A DNA stretch of 6,101 bases from Acidobacteriota bacterium (GCA_003224635.1 QHZK01000220.1:1-6101), one strand, 5' to 3'. Numbered from the stretch's first letter, positions 1 to 5,348 are shown. Notes: generated from the sequence alone by a model not told the origin. A program made the numbers and translations.

Positions 1-57
1 GATCACCGCGACTGACTCTCGTGCAGCCCGGGTCACAATATGGTAAGGTTTCTTCAC
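1..57 (-). CDS. 5' end of an unidentified divergent gene (partial, leaves the left edge)
   Basis: Reading leftward from a GTG at 57-55, an open frame runs to the window edge and encodes 19 residues, beginning MKKPYHIVTRAARESVAVI. The start is supported by a strong Shine-Dalgarno match, AAAGGAG (minus strand, 73-67), with a 9-base spacer. The lysine-rich start followed by a short hydrophobic segment looks like a real N-terminus. Nineteen residues are too few to assign a family; the PYHIV opening is slightly reminiscent of small DUF2188-type proteins, but that is a guess. It is divergent from the AAA ATPase gene, and the two would share the gap between them. The main alternative is chance, since any 57-base stretch can stay open; the ribosome binding site is the reason for listing it. 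Confidence 0.45.
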   Translation of the reverse strand, partial: MKKPYHIVTRAARESVAVI

Positions 58-66
58 GGCGGTAGG

Positions 67-73
67 CTCCTTT
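67..73 (-). promoter_or_regulatory. Shine-Dalgarno sequence for the divergent gene
   Basis: The minus strand reads AAAGGAG, a near-perfect anti-16S match, 9 bases before the GTG at 57-55. It is the main evidence that a leftward gene begins here. Confidence 0.45.
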
Positions 74-92
74 CGGATTCGTGATGGGCAAA

Positions 93-111
93 CCGAATTC
101 TATCGAATCGG
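93..111. promoter_or_regulatory. Imperfect palindrome in the divergent gap, possible operator
   Basis: CCGAATTC and GAATCGG flank the four bases TATC and pair completely except for one bulged A. On the minus strand the site contains TAGAAT (102-97), a five-of-six match to a -10 hexamer, but I see no convincing -35 upstream of it. The position between two divergent genes fits an operator. Nothing else in the sequence supports a function. Confidence 0.2.
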
Positions 112-142
112 CGCCCACCGCCGCCTACCAACCTTCAACTAA

Positions 143-205
143 ATTCAGGACACGCTCCCCAACATTCCGCCGGAAAAGCTTGCTAATGCCAGCGATAACT
201 GCGGG
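143..205 (+). other. In-frame upstream extension of the AAA ATPase, lacking a normal start codon
   Basis: The frame of the ATPase stays open for 21 codons before ATG 206, back to a TAA at 140-142. It encodes IQDTLPNIPPEKLANASDNCG. The IPPEKLANA portion looks like the beginning of the same N-terminal domain: from memory, relatives carry an 'IP..KL.nA' motif some 20 residues before the 'D.T.fGsaKn' motif. No ATG, GTG or TTG lies in these codons. Three explanations fit: an ATT start at 143, a mutated start or nonsense change, or a one-base indel. The third would join the frame beginning at ATG 84 through a -1 shift near 141-145. The sequence alone does not decide. Confidence 0.4.
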
Positions 206-1306
206 ATGCCCGAGTGTGATAGCGTGGCCGTCGTTGTGGATTGCACGTTTTGGGGTTCCGCCAAGAATGCGGTCGTCTTTGGCGAACGCGGCATCTATTA
301 CAATAATGACAATGACCCGAGCGGTTTTCTTCCCTATCGAGAGTTTTTCAACCGAACCTTCAATTTTACCGGCAACAGCTATGACGTTTCGCTGGGGGCT
401 AATGAGATCCTTTCGCTTTCGGGAAGCCAAGTCACTCCGGCTCAACTGATCGAGATGCTAGAGGTCCTTAAGCGCGAAGCCTTGAGTCGGAACCGCAGAA
501 GGACCCAAGAGCGCGCAGAAGGACTAGCAGCGATCCCAGGGATGCAGCAGCTAAAGGCGATCTTGCTGGAGGAGGTTGTCGCGCCCCTACGGAACCCGGG
601 AAAATACAAGAAGTACCGCATTTCTATTCCCAATGGAATTCTTTTCTATGGGCCTCCCGGATGCGGCAAGACCTTCATAGCTCAGCACCTCGCAGGCGAA
701 CTCGGCTATAACTTTTTTGAAATTTCCCCTTCTTCGCTTGGCTCACCGTACATTCATGAAACTGGGCTAAAAATTCGCGAGCTCTTCGATAACGCCGCGA
801 AGAAACCACCAGTGGTGATCTTCGTGGACGAATTTGAAGGAATGGTTCCGGCACGCAGCCAATTGAGGGGGGAAGACCAGTATAAAGCCGAAGAAGTAAA
901 CGAGTGGCTCGTCCAAATCAACAATTGTGCGGATCGAGGTATTTTGTTCATCGCGGCGAGCAATGAGCCTTGGAAAATAGATGAGGCTGTCAGACGGACG
1001 GGGCGCATCGACAAAAAGATATATGTGGGTCCGCCCGATAACGGCGCAATCCTCGAAATGCTCGCTCATCACCTTACAGGTCGACCCGTTCAGCGTGAAA
1101 ATGATCTCGGCGTGTTCGCGCAGAAAATAACCGGGCTCGGCTACTCAGCCAGCGATATCAAAGTGCTTGCCGACGAGGCAGCCAAAATGGCACTTAAGTG
1201 TGACGCTGAAATCTCGATTGACCACTTGATGCAAGCTGTGGCAGAAAGAGTGCCTCCTTCAGTAACTCGTGAGAGCGAAGAGTTCTACCTGAGCTTCGCC
1301 GAGTAG
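206..1306 (+). CDS. AAA+ family ATPase with a distinct N-terminal domain
   Basis: This is a 366-residue ATPase of the classical AAA clade (the p97/FtsH/proteasomal-ATPase type), which usually acts as a ring-shaped unfoldase or remodeller; the substrate here is unknown. Residues 1 to about 75 form an N-terminal domain (VVDCTFWGSAKNAVVF, then GIYY). A charged helical linker follows (about 80-105), then the AAA module: Walker A GPPGCGKT at 149-156, Walker B VVIFVDEFEG at 203-212 (D208, E209), sensor-1 asparagine N253 in ASN, arginine-finger region RRTGRID at 263-269, and a GYSASDIKVLADEA lid motif at 312-325. All catalytic residues look intact. No membrane segment, protease or nuclease domain is visible, so any partner is separate; the 93-residue gene downstream is the obvious candidate. 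ATG 206 is the first ordinary start but has no good ribosome binding site, and family-like sequence continues upstream to 143 (see separate entry). GC content is lower than in the core genes to the right, counted as 50% for 841-900. Confidence 0.9.
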   Translation: MPECDSVAVVVDCTFWGSAKNAVVFGERGIYYNNDNDPSGFLPYREFFNRTFNFTGNSYDVSLGANEILSLSGSQVTPAQLIEMLEVLKREALSRNRRRTQERAEGLAAIPGMQQLKAILLEEVVAPLRNPGKYKKYRISIPNGILFYGPPGCGKTFIAQHLAGELGYNFFEISPSSLGSPYIHETGLKIRELFDNAAKKPPVVIFVDEFEGMVPARSQLRGEDQYKAEEVNEWLVQINNCADRGILFIAASNEPWKIDEAVRRTGRIDKKIYVGPPDNGAILEMLAHHLTGRPVQRENDLGVFAQKITGLGYSASDIKVLADEAAKMALKCDAEISIDHLMQAVAERVPPSVTRESEEFYLSFAE

Positions 1307-1394
1307 GTGTTTTACGCGAGAGTACGCGGCAATCGTGCGACGCTTCTAATTTATGAACACCGGCTGTGCAGGACCCGTGACCGGAAATCGAATC

Positions 1395-1400
1395 AGGAGG
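1395..1400 (+). promoter_or_regulatory. Strong Shine-Dalgarno sequence that fixes the start of the 93-residue gene
   Basis: AGGAGG lies 5 bases before ATG 1406. It selects this start over a longer frame that could begin at GTG 1307, immediately after the ATPase stop, which has no comparable site. Confidence 0.75.
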
Positions 1401-1405
1401 CGCAA

Positions 1406-1687
1406 ATGGGAAACAGGCCTAAACCTTCCGTCGGGGACTACCTGGACTTGCGATATCGTAATCTGCAAATCGGTTTTCGGGTACGCGAAATTGAAGCCGC
1501 TCATGTTTGGCTTGGTCCTTTTGTGGAGGACAAGCCTATGTTCATCGGTGATGACCTTACGGAAAACAAGCAGGTCCAAGTTACAGTCATTGGCGAGATA
1601 AGCGTTCCGATTAATGCGTTGAAGCCTTATTCCAAGCCTAATACTACGACAGCAGCGTGGATCGTAGATTTAACTGAAATGCGTTAG
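1406..1687 (+). CDS. Small hypothetical protein, 93 aa, in tandem with the AAA ATPase
   Basis: I do not recognise this family. The protein starts MGNRPKPSVGDYLDL and ends in LTEMR. It has no signal peptide, membrane helix, cysteine pair or obvious catalytic motif. Alternating hydrophobic stretches (QIGFRVREIE, HVWLGPFV, KQVQVTVIGEISVPI, AAWIVDLT) suggest a small, mostly beta protein. The start at 1406 is chosen because of the adjacent AGGAGG; the frame upstream to 1307 is open but reads as arginine-rich, low-quality sequence. The gene begins 99 bases after the ATPase stop on the same strand, and a hairpin terminator follows its own stop, so the two genes probably form one transcription unit. 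It may be an adaptor, substrate or regulator of the ATPase; that is inference from position only. Confidence 0.7.
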   Translation: MGNRPKPSVGDYLDLRYRNLQIGFRVREIEAAHVWLGPFVEDKPMFIGDDLTENKQVQVTVIGEISVPINALKPYSKPNTTTAAWIVDLTEMR

Positions 1688-1692
1688 CAAGT

Positions 1693-1726
1693 AGCCACGG
1701 CACGGTTTGTGTGCCGTGGGCTTTTC
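1693..1726 (+). terminator. Hairpin terminator closing the ATPase / 93-aa unit
   Basis: An 8-bp perfect stem, CACGGCAC (1696-1703) with GTGCCGTG (1711-1718), has a 7-base loop. AGC and GCT extend it across one bulged G, and the run CTTTTC follows. It lies 5 bases after the stop of the 93-aa gene. The T run is short, so termination may be incomplete. Confidence 0.65.
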
Positions 1727-1763
1727 AAACCCAAGAGGCCGCGAAAACACACCCTCGACAGTT

Positions 1764-1810
1764 CCCCCTCATCCCCGGCCCCCTTCTCTCCCGCCAGGGG
1801 CGAGGGGAAG
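1764..1810. repeat. C-rich/G-rich intergenic repeat-like element
   Basis: This is a strongly strand-asymmetric stretch, a C-rich half (CCCCCTCATCCCCGGCC and on) followed by CAGGGGCGAGGGGAAG. It resembles the 'CCCTC.CCCC.GCCC..TCTCCCG..AGGGGCGAGGGGA' type of dispersed intergenic repeat seen in many GC-rich genomes (recollection). The two halves can fold into an imperfect hairpin, CTTCTCTCCCGCC with GGGCGAGGGGAAG, including G-T pairs. It sits between the convergent ATPase and toxin-antitoxin units (gap 1688-1857), which otherwise holds only the terminator and a second copy of its arm, GCCCACGGCAC at 1823-1833. Confidence 0.45.
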
Positions 1811-1857
1811 TTCGATGGTCGAGCCCACGGCACAAATCGCGGCACCATTTCGCGAGT

Positions 1858-2184
1858 TCATTCGCCCGGTATGTCCACCACGGTGTGGCTTCCCGGTTTC
1901 GCAGCGTTCACTGCGGCCACTACCTGTGGCACCATCGGCCGGATGAGCGGCCACTTACCTTTGCCCAACACCACAAGGGCAATCTTGCGGCCTCTCAGAC
2001 TGTGCTGATAGGCCATGTTCTTGTCGGTGGTGAGCAGGACGTCGAACCCGGCTTGTTCGGCTACACGCAGCAGGTCGCCGTTGAGCAGAGCGCTCCACCC
2101 CTGCTCCCTAGCGGTCCTGACGGTATGCCCCTCTAAGGCGTGGCGAATCGCGACCGGCGTTCCTTGGTCAAACAGGATCAGCAT
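1858..2184 (-). CDS. DUF5615-family PIN-like toxin of a type II toxin-antitoxin pair
   Basis: This 108-residue protein matches the small PIN-like family often annotated DUF5615, related to VapC and Mut7-C ribonuclease domains. The hallmark opening LILFDQGTP supplies the first acidic residue (D6). REQGWSALLNGDLL at 26-39 contains D37, and FDVLLTTDKN at 47-56 contains D54. The segment ALVVLGKGKWPLIRPMVPQVVAAV completes the fold. These acidic residues would bind the metal ion for RNA cleavage, so the presumed activity is endoribonuclease; it is inferred from the family. ATG 2184 overlaps the antitoxin stop by one base (TGATG), which implies translational coupling. A TTG directly before it is a less likely start. 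The length is normal for the family and no disruption is seen. Confidence 0.85.
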   Translation of the reverse strand: MLILFDQGTPVAIRHALEGHTVRTAREQGWSALLNGDLLRVAEQAGFDVLLTTDKNMAYQHSLRGRKIALVVLGKGKWPLIRPMVPQVVAAVNAAKPGSHTVVDIPGE

Positions 2185-2420
2185 CAACGGGCGGGCGCTG
2201 GAGTTTCCAGACTGCGAGCGGCGAAGTCCAGGACGGCCTTGACCTGCTCGCGCGTCAGTCCGTCGTACATCTCGACCAGTTCATCAAGGGTCATCCCCGC
2301 TTCGAGATTTTCGAAGACGATTGCGACCGGCATCCGTGTCCCGCGGAAGACCCACGCGCCGCTCATCTTCCCGGGCACGCTTTCCACCGCCGGGCATTGT
2401 GACCAGTCAAGCCCTACCAT
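2184..2420 (-). CDS. DUF433-family antitoxin
   Basis: This 78-residue protein of the DUF433 type commonly lies immediately upstream of DUF5615 PIN-like toxins. It shows the family pattern in order: a variable N-terminus, GAWVFRGTRMPVAIVFENLEAG at 21-42 (the G.RGTR.PV core), TLDELVEMYDGLTREQVKAVLDFA at 44-67, and a proline/alanine tail. The C-terminal half is a helical DNA-binding-like module. Family knowledge suggests it neutralises the toxin and probably represses its own promoter. The start at 2420 is supported by GGGAG 7 bases upstream, and the stop is fused to the toxin start. Confidence 0.85.
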   Translation of the reverse strand: MVGLDWSQCPAVESVPGKMSGAWVFRGTRMPVAIVFENLEAGMTLDELVEMYDGLTREQVKAVLDFAARSLETPAPAR

Positions 2421-2427
2421 AGCGATT

Positions 2428-2443
2428 CTCCCTCAATATTATA
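2428..2443 (-). promoter_or_regulatory. -10 hexamer and Shine-Dalgarno sequence of the toxin-antitoxin operon
   Basis: On the minus strand a perfect TATAAT (2443-2438) is followed by ATTGAGGGAG. The GAGGGAG part (2434-2428) serves as ribosome binding site 7 bases before ATG 2420. No good -35 hexamer appears at normal spacing (GCTACC at 17 bases). Transcription starting about 7 bases after the hexamer would give a leader of only about 11 bases, cutting into the ribosome binding site, so the promoter call is tentative while the ribosome binding site is clear. Confidence 0.4.
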
Positions 2444-2483
2444 ACTCATCGGGTCGAGCGGGTAGCCTCGGCACAATAGTCAG

Positions 2484-2559
2484 GTAGCGCAGACCTGGAT
2501 TTTCAGGTCTGCGGTTCTCCCAGCAAAGCCGCAGACGTCAAAAGCGAGGTCTGCGCTAC
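2484..2559. repeat. REP-like composite palindrome downstream of ispG
   Basis: The ends are a perfect 13-bp inverted repeat: GTAGCGCAGACCT (2484-2496) and AGGTCTGCGCTAC (2547-2559). Inside are two hairpins built from the same words. CGCAGACCTG (2488-2497) pairs with CAGGTCTGCG (2504-2513) around a GATTTT loop. CGCAGAC (2530-2536) pairs with GTCTGCG (2549-2555). The element occupies most of the gap between ispG and the antitoxin gene and ends 6 bases from the ispG stop. It resembles REP/BIME-type intergenic elements, and by memory the GTAGCGCAG...CTGCGCTAC type is frequent in Acidobacteriota. It could act as a mRNA 3' stabiliser or weak terminator; no T run is present. Confidence 0.7.
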
Positions 2560-2565
2560 TTCTTC

Positions 2566-3732
2566 CTATCGCAGAACTGTGAGAGGACTTTCAGGAGTGG
2601 ATTCAGGCTCGAGCGCGGGCGCGGTTGAGGCGACGCCCGCTGTTTTGTCGGCCACGAAGCGTTCGATCTCTTCGAGCAGAGCGGGAACGATTTCCGCTTC
2701 GGTGACGCGCCGGATGGCTTTCCCTTCGCGGTAGATCATGCCGTTGCCGCGTCCCGCAGCGACGCCCAGGTCGGCTTCGCGGGCTTCTCCGGGACCGTTC
2801 ACCGCGCATCCCATAACGGCGAGGCTGACGGGCATCTTGATGTGGGCGGTCGAGTCTTCGATTTCTTTCGCAATCTTGAAGAGGTCGACTTCCAGGCGCC
2901 CGCAAGTGGGGCAGGCAATCACGACCGGGCCACGGCTGCGGAGCTCGAGCGACTTCAGCAGCTCGTAAGCCACGCGCACTTCCTCCACGGGGTCGGTGGC
3001 AAGCGAGACGCGGATGGTGTCGCCGATTCCTTCGGCCAGGAGCATCCCCATCCCCACGCAGGACTTCACGGTGCCGGAGAACTGCGTGCCCGCCTCGGTG
3101 ATGCCAAGGTGGAAGGGGTAATCGACCTGCTTGGCCAGAAGGCGATAGGCCGCGACCGTCATCTTCACGTTCGAGGCTTTGAGGGAAACGATGGTGTCGG
3201 AGAACCCGAGGTCTTCCAAAATCTTGATGTGGTAGAGCGCGCTCTCGACCATTCCCTGCGGCGTCGGGTAGCCGTATTTTTCGATCAGCCGGCGCTCGAG
3301 CGAGCCCGCGTTGACGCCGATCCGGATGGGCGCCTTCTGCTCCTGCGCCCGCCGCACCACGGCGCGCACCTTGTCGGCGTCGCCGATGTTGCCGGGATTG
3401 ATGCGCAGCTTGTCGATGCCGGCGTCGAGGGCCATCAGGGCGAACTTGTACTGAAAGTGAATGTCCGAAACCAGGATGGAGTCGGGGCAGCGCTTGCGGA
3501 TTTCCGTCAGGGCCTTGGCGGCCTCGATGTCCGGCACGGCAAGCCGCACAATCTCGCAGCCAGCGGCTTCCATCTGGCAGACCTGCTCGACGGTCTTCTC
3601 CACGTCGCGCGTGTCCGTCTTGGTCATCGACTGCACGACGATGGGCGAGTCACCGCCGATGGTGTGGCGCCCGACCTTGACGGGGCGCGTTTTGCGCCGC
3701 GGAGGGAAGTATTCTTGGTCGCTGAAGTTCAT
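2566..3732 (-). CDS. ispG: 4-hydroxy-3-methylbut-2-enyl diphosphate synthase (IspG/GcpE)
   Basis: IspG is the [4Fe-4S] enzyme that reductively opens 2-C-methyl-D-erythritol 2,4-cyclodiphosphate to HMBPP, the penultimate step of the MEP isoprenoid pathway, in the cytosol. At 388 residues this is the short bacterial two-domain form. The TIM-barrel part begins with RKTRPVKVGRHTIGGDSPIVVQSMT (13-37) and includes RINPGNIG at 110-117 and RIGVNAGSLE at 137-146. The iron-sulphur domain has C274 and C277 in ACPTCGR, C309 in VMGCAVNGPGEA, and the conserved E316. The residues after about 365 are a proline/serine tail without family match. ATG 3732 is preceded by an AAGGAC ribosome binding site that lies within a heptamer repeat. 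The gene is downstream of dxr and rseP on the same strand, which places two MEP enzymes in one operon. Identification is firm. Confidence 0.98.
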   Translation of the reverse strand: MNFSDQEYFPPRRKTRPVKVGRHTIGGDSPIVVQSMTKTDTRDVEKTVEQVCQMEAAGCEIVRLAVPDIEAAKALTEIRKRCPDSILVSDIHFQYKFALMALDAGIDKLRINPGNIGDADKVRAVVRRAQEQKAPIRIGVNAGSLERRLIEKYGYPTPQGMVESALYHIKILEDLGFSDTIVSLKASNVKMTVAAYRLLAKQVDYPFHLGITEAGTQFSGTVKSCVGMGMLLAEGIGDTIRVSLATDPVEEVRVAYELLKSLELRSRGPVVIACPTCGRLEVDLFKIAKEIEDSTAHIKMPVSLAVMGCAVNGPGEAREADLGVAAGRGNGMIYREGKAIRRVTEAEIVPALLEEIERFVADKTAGVASTAPALEPESTPESPLTVLR

Positions 3733-3733
3733 G

Positions 3734-3768
3734 CTTTGTCCTTGGTCCTTTGTCAGTTGTCCGTTGTC
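3734..3768. repeat. Five TTGTC heptamers that contain the ispG ribosome binding site
   Basis: Five consecutive 7-base units on the plus strand read CTTTGTC, CTTGGTC, CTTTGTC, AGTTGTC and CGTTGTC. On the minus (coding) strand they read GACAACG, GACAACT, GACAAAG, GACCAAG and GACAAAG, directly followed by CATG with the ispG start. The unit junctions create AAAGGAC and CAAGGAC, the only purine-rich ribosome binding candidates for ispG. Confidence 0.7.
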
Positions 3769-3782
3769 GGTGGTGACAAGCT

Positions 3783-3905
3783 ATCAGCTATCAGCCCTCA
3801 GCAATCAGCGAGAAAAGAAGGCCGCGCTCGGCGCGTTCTAGCTGAAAGCTGATGGCTGATAGCTCTTGCTAAGCTGAAAGCTGACGGCTGATGGCTGACA
3901 GCTTT
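3783..3905. repeat. GCTGA/TCAGC heptamer arrays forming a large inverted repeat
   Basis: On the plus strand, four TCAGC heptamers (3783-3810) are followed by a GC-rich spacer of about 28 bases. Two arrays of GCTGA heptamers come next: 3839-3866 (TAGCTGA, AAGCTGA, TGGCTGA, TAGCTCT) and 3871-3905 (AAGCTGA, AAGCTGA, CGGCTGA, TGGCTGA, CAGCTTT), out of phase with each other by 4 bases. The two orientations pair in register, including a perfect 11-bp inverted repeat, AGCTATCAGCC (3786-3796) with GGCTGATAGCT (3854-3864). The block lies between the rseP stop and the ispG start and fills that gap together with the TTGTC heptamers. Confidence 0.75.
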
Positions 3906-3909
3906 TGTA

Positions 3910-5286
3910 TCAATACGAATTCAGCGTCTTCACGATGTCGTTGTAGACCAGAAACACGGCCAGGATCAGCAGAAAGGCCATCCCAACCTGGAGGAACCGT
4001 TCCTTGAACGCGATGCTGAGGTCCCGGCGGATGACGGTTTCGATCAGCAGCAGCAGGATGGCCCCGCCATCCAGGATCGGAATAGGCACCAGGTTGAAGA
4101 TCCCCAATTGCAAGCTGATGAAGGAAACGATCATCAGCAGCTCCGGAAAGCCGGCGCGGAAGGCGGCGCCCGAGATCTGAGCGATACCGATCGGCCCTGA
4201 AAGCGAGCGCGGAGACATATGCCGCGTCAGGATTTTTCCCAGCACATCGAAGGTCAACAGCGAATTGCGCAAATTGAAGTCCACGGCAGACGCGAGCGCT
4301 TGACTCCAGGGAATTTCGCGGGCCACGTAGTCATTGGGGAAGCGCACGCCGATGCGCCATACCTTGCCGCCCGGCACCTCGGTGTAGACTGGCGTGAGGC
4401 GGACGTGGAATTCCTTCCCTTGACGTTCCACGGTAACGTCAACCTCTTTCCCATTCGCCGCCTGGATCTCCTGCTGCACGCTCGGGTAGGAATAGGCCTT
4501 AAGACCATTGACCGCAACGATCTGGTCGCCCGGCCTGAGGCCTGCCCGCCCTGCCGGCAAACCCGGTTCAACCTCGGCGATGACGGCGGGCTGATAGGGG
4601 TCGACGCCGATATAGCCGACCTGGTCTTGTTTCGTGGCCTTGGGCGTGATTTTCAGCTCGATCTGATGGCCGTCACGCAGCACGTCAATGGGGATAGTCT
4701 GGCCGGCGGAGGTCAGGACCTTGGGCACAAGGTCTTCCCACTTGGGATTCCGAATCCGATCCAGCCGAAGGATGAGGTCTCCGGGCATCAGTCCCGCCTC
4801 AGCGGCCGGGGAGCCTGGCTCGAGAGCGCCCACGCGCGCCGGCTGCTCTTCGTAGGCGGGCTTCTGGAAGTGATACCTGTAAAGGCATGTCAGCACCGCC
4901 AAGGCCATCGCAATATTCATGGCAGGTCCCATGGCAATCACGACAAAGCGCTGCCACCGTGGTTTGCTCAAGAACTTGCCCGGATCGTCGTCGGGGGTTG
5001 CCGAAGCGGCGCCTGACGACTCGGGATTCTCCGAGCCGCTGATAACGCTATCCGAAGGCTCCTCCCCTGCCATCTTGACGTAGCCCCCAAGGGGAAGGAG
5101 ACTCACGCGATAGTCGGTATCGCCTATCTTGAACCCGAAGAGCCGCTTGCCAAAGCCAAGGGAAAAGGTCAGGACGCGCACACCAAACCATTTGGCGGCC
5201 GTGAAGTGACCCAGTTCGTGAACAAAAATCATCACGCCGAGGACCACTGCGACCACGGCTGCGTCTGTAAGGAAGTTCGAAAACAT
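3910..5286 (-). CDS. rseP: RseP-type intramembrane zinc metalloprotease (site-2 protease, M50)
   Basis: At 458 residues this is close to the length of E. coli RseP. The first membrane helix (about 8-29) carries the zinc-binding HELGH at 23-27. The conserved LGFGKRLFGFKIGDTDYRVS and LPLGGYVKMAGEE segments follow, then a charged, Ser/Asp-rich insert (about 76-103). A second helix covers about 112-135. Two PDZ domains lie at about 147-215 (core GSPAAEAGLMPGD) and 226-300 (core GLPAGRAGLRPGD). GPIGI occurs at 364-368. A third helix ends in the LDG motif (404-PILDGG-409 region, D406), which provides the third zinc ligand, and a fourth helix spans about 433-450. The family cleaves transmembrane segments of anti-sigma factors and cleared signal peptides in the inner membrane. 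The start is 22 residues before HELGH, as expected, although its ribosome binding site is weak. It sits between dxr and ispG, a recurrent bacterial order. Confidence 0.97.
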   Translation of the reverse strand: MFSNFLTDAAVVAVVLGVMIFVHELGHFTAAKWFGVRVLTFSLGFGKRLFGFKIGDTDYRVSLLPLGGYVKMAGEEPSDSVISGSENPESSGAASATPDDDPGKFLSKPRWQRFVVIAMGPAMNIAMALAVLTCLYRYHFQKPAYEEQPARVGALEPGSPAAEAGLMPGDLILRLDRIRNPKWEDLVPKVLTSAGQTIPIDVLRDGHQIELKITPKATKQDQVGYIGVDPYQPAVIAEVEPGLPAGRAGLRPGDQIVAVNGLKAYSYPSVQQEIQAANGKEVDVTVERQGKEFHVRLTPVYTEVPGGKVWRIGVRFPNDYVAREIPWSQALASAVDFNLRNSLLTFDVLGKILTRHMSPRSLSGPIGIAQISGAAFRAGFPELLMIVSFISLQLGIFNLVPIPILDGGAILLLLIETVIRRDLSIAFKERFLQVGMAFLLILAVFLVYNDIVKTLNSY

Positions 5287-5348
5287 ACTTTAGTTCGCTC
5301 GTGATGTGAGAGGCCCCGCCTAGCAGAAGACGTCCCACCGGGGCGTTT

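Noticed and set aside
140..146. Programmed -1 frameshift site joining the ATG 84 frame to the ATPase frame
   Set aside because: CTAAATT does not match an X XXY YYZ slippery heptamer and no downstream stimulatory structure is obvious; a mutation, sequencing error or rare start is more likely.
125..445. A 106-codon minus-strand frame over the start of the ATPase gene
   Set aside because: It is antisense to the conserved N-terminal domain of the ATPase, has no recognisable motif, and its start lacks a convincing ribosome binding site.
1307..1405. N-terminal extension of the 93-aa protein back to GTG 1307
   Set aside because: The extension is arginine-rich and unstructured, and the strong AGGAGG at 1395-1400 points to ATG 1406.
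1707..2136. Three overlapping plus-strand frames across the terminator and the toxin gene
   Set aside because: They begin in the terminator hairpin, are proline/arginine-rich, and run antisense to the recognisable DUF5615 gene.
2842..3852. A 336-codon plus-strand open frame opposite ispG
   Set aside because: It lies antisense to an unmistakable ispG, reads as His/Asp/Gly-rich sequence typical of the reverse complement of a GC-rich gene, and matches no family.
3734..3905. CRISPR array
   Set aside because: The units are contiguous 7-base repeats with no spacers of constant length and no repeat of 23-47 bases; no cas gene is nearby.
4219..5016. A 265-codon plus-strand open frame opposite rseP
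   Set aside because: It is antisense to a complete rseP with intact HELGH, PDZ and LDG motifs; the composition is that of a shadow frame and no ribosome binding site is evident.
5313..5344. Possible hairpin (GCCCCG/CGGGGC) between dxr and rseP as an attenuator
   Set aside because: The stem is only 6 bp with a 20-base loop and no T run, so it is well within chance for GC-rich DNA.
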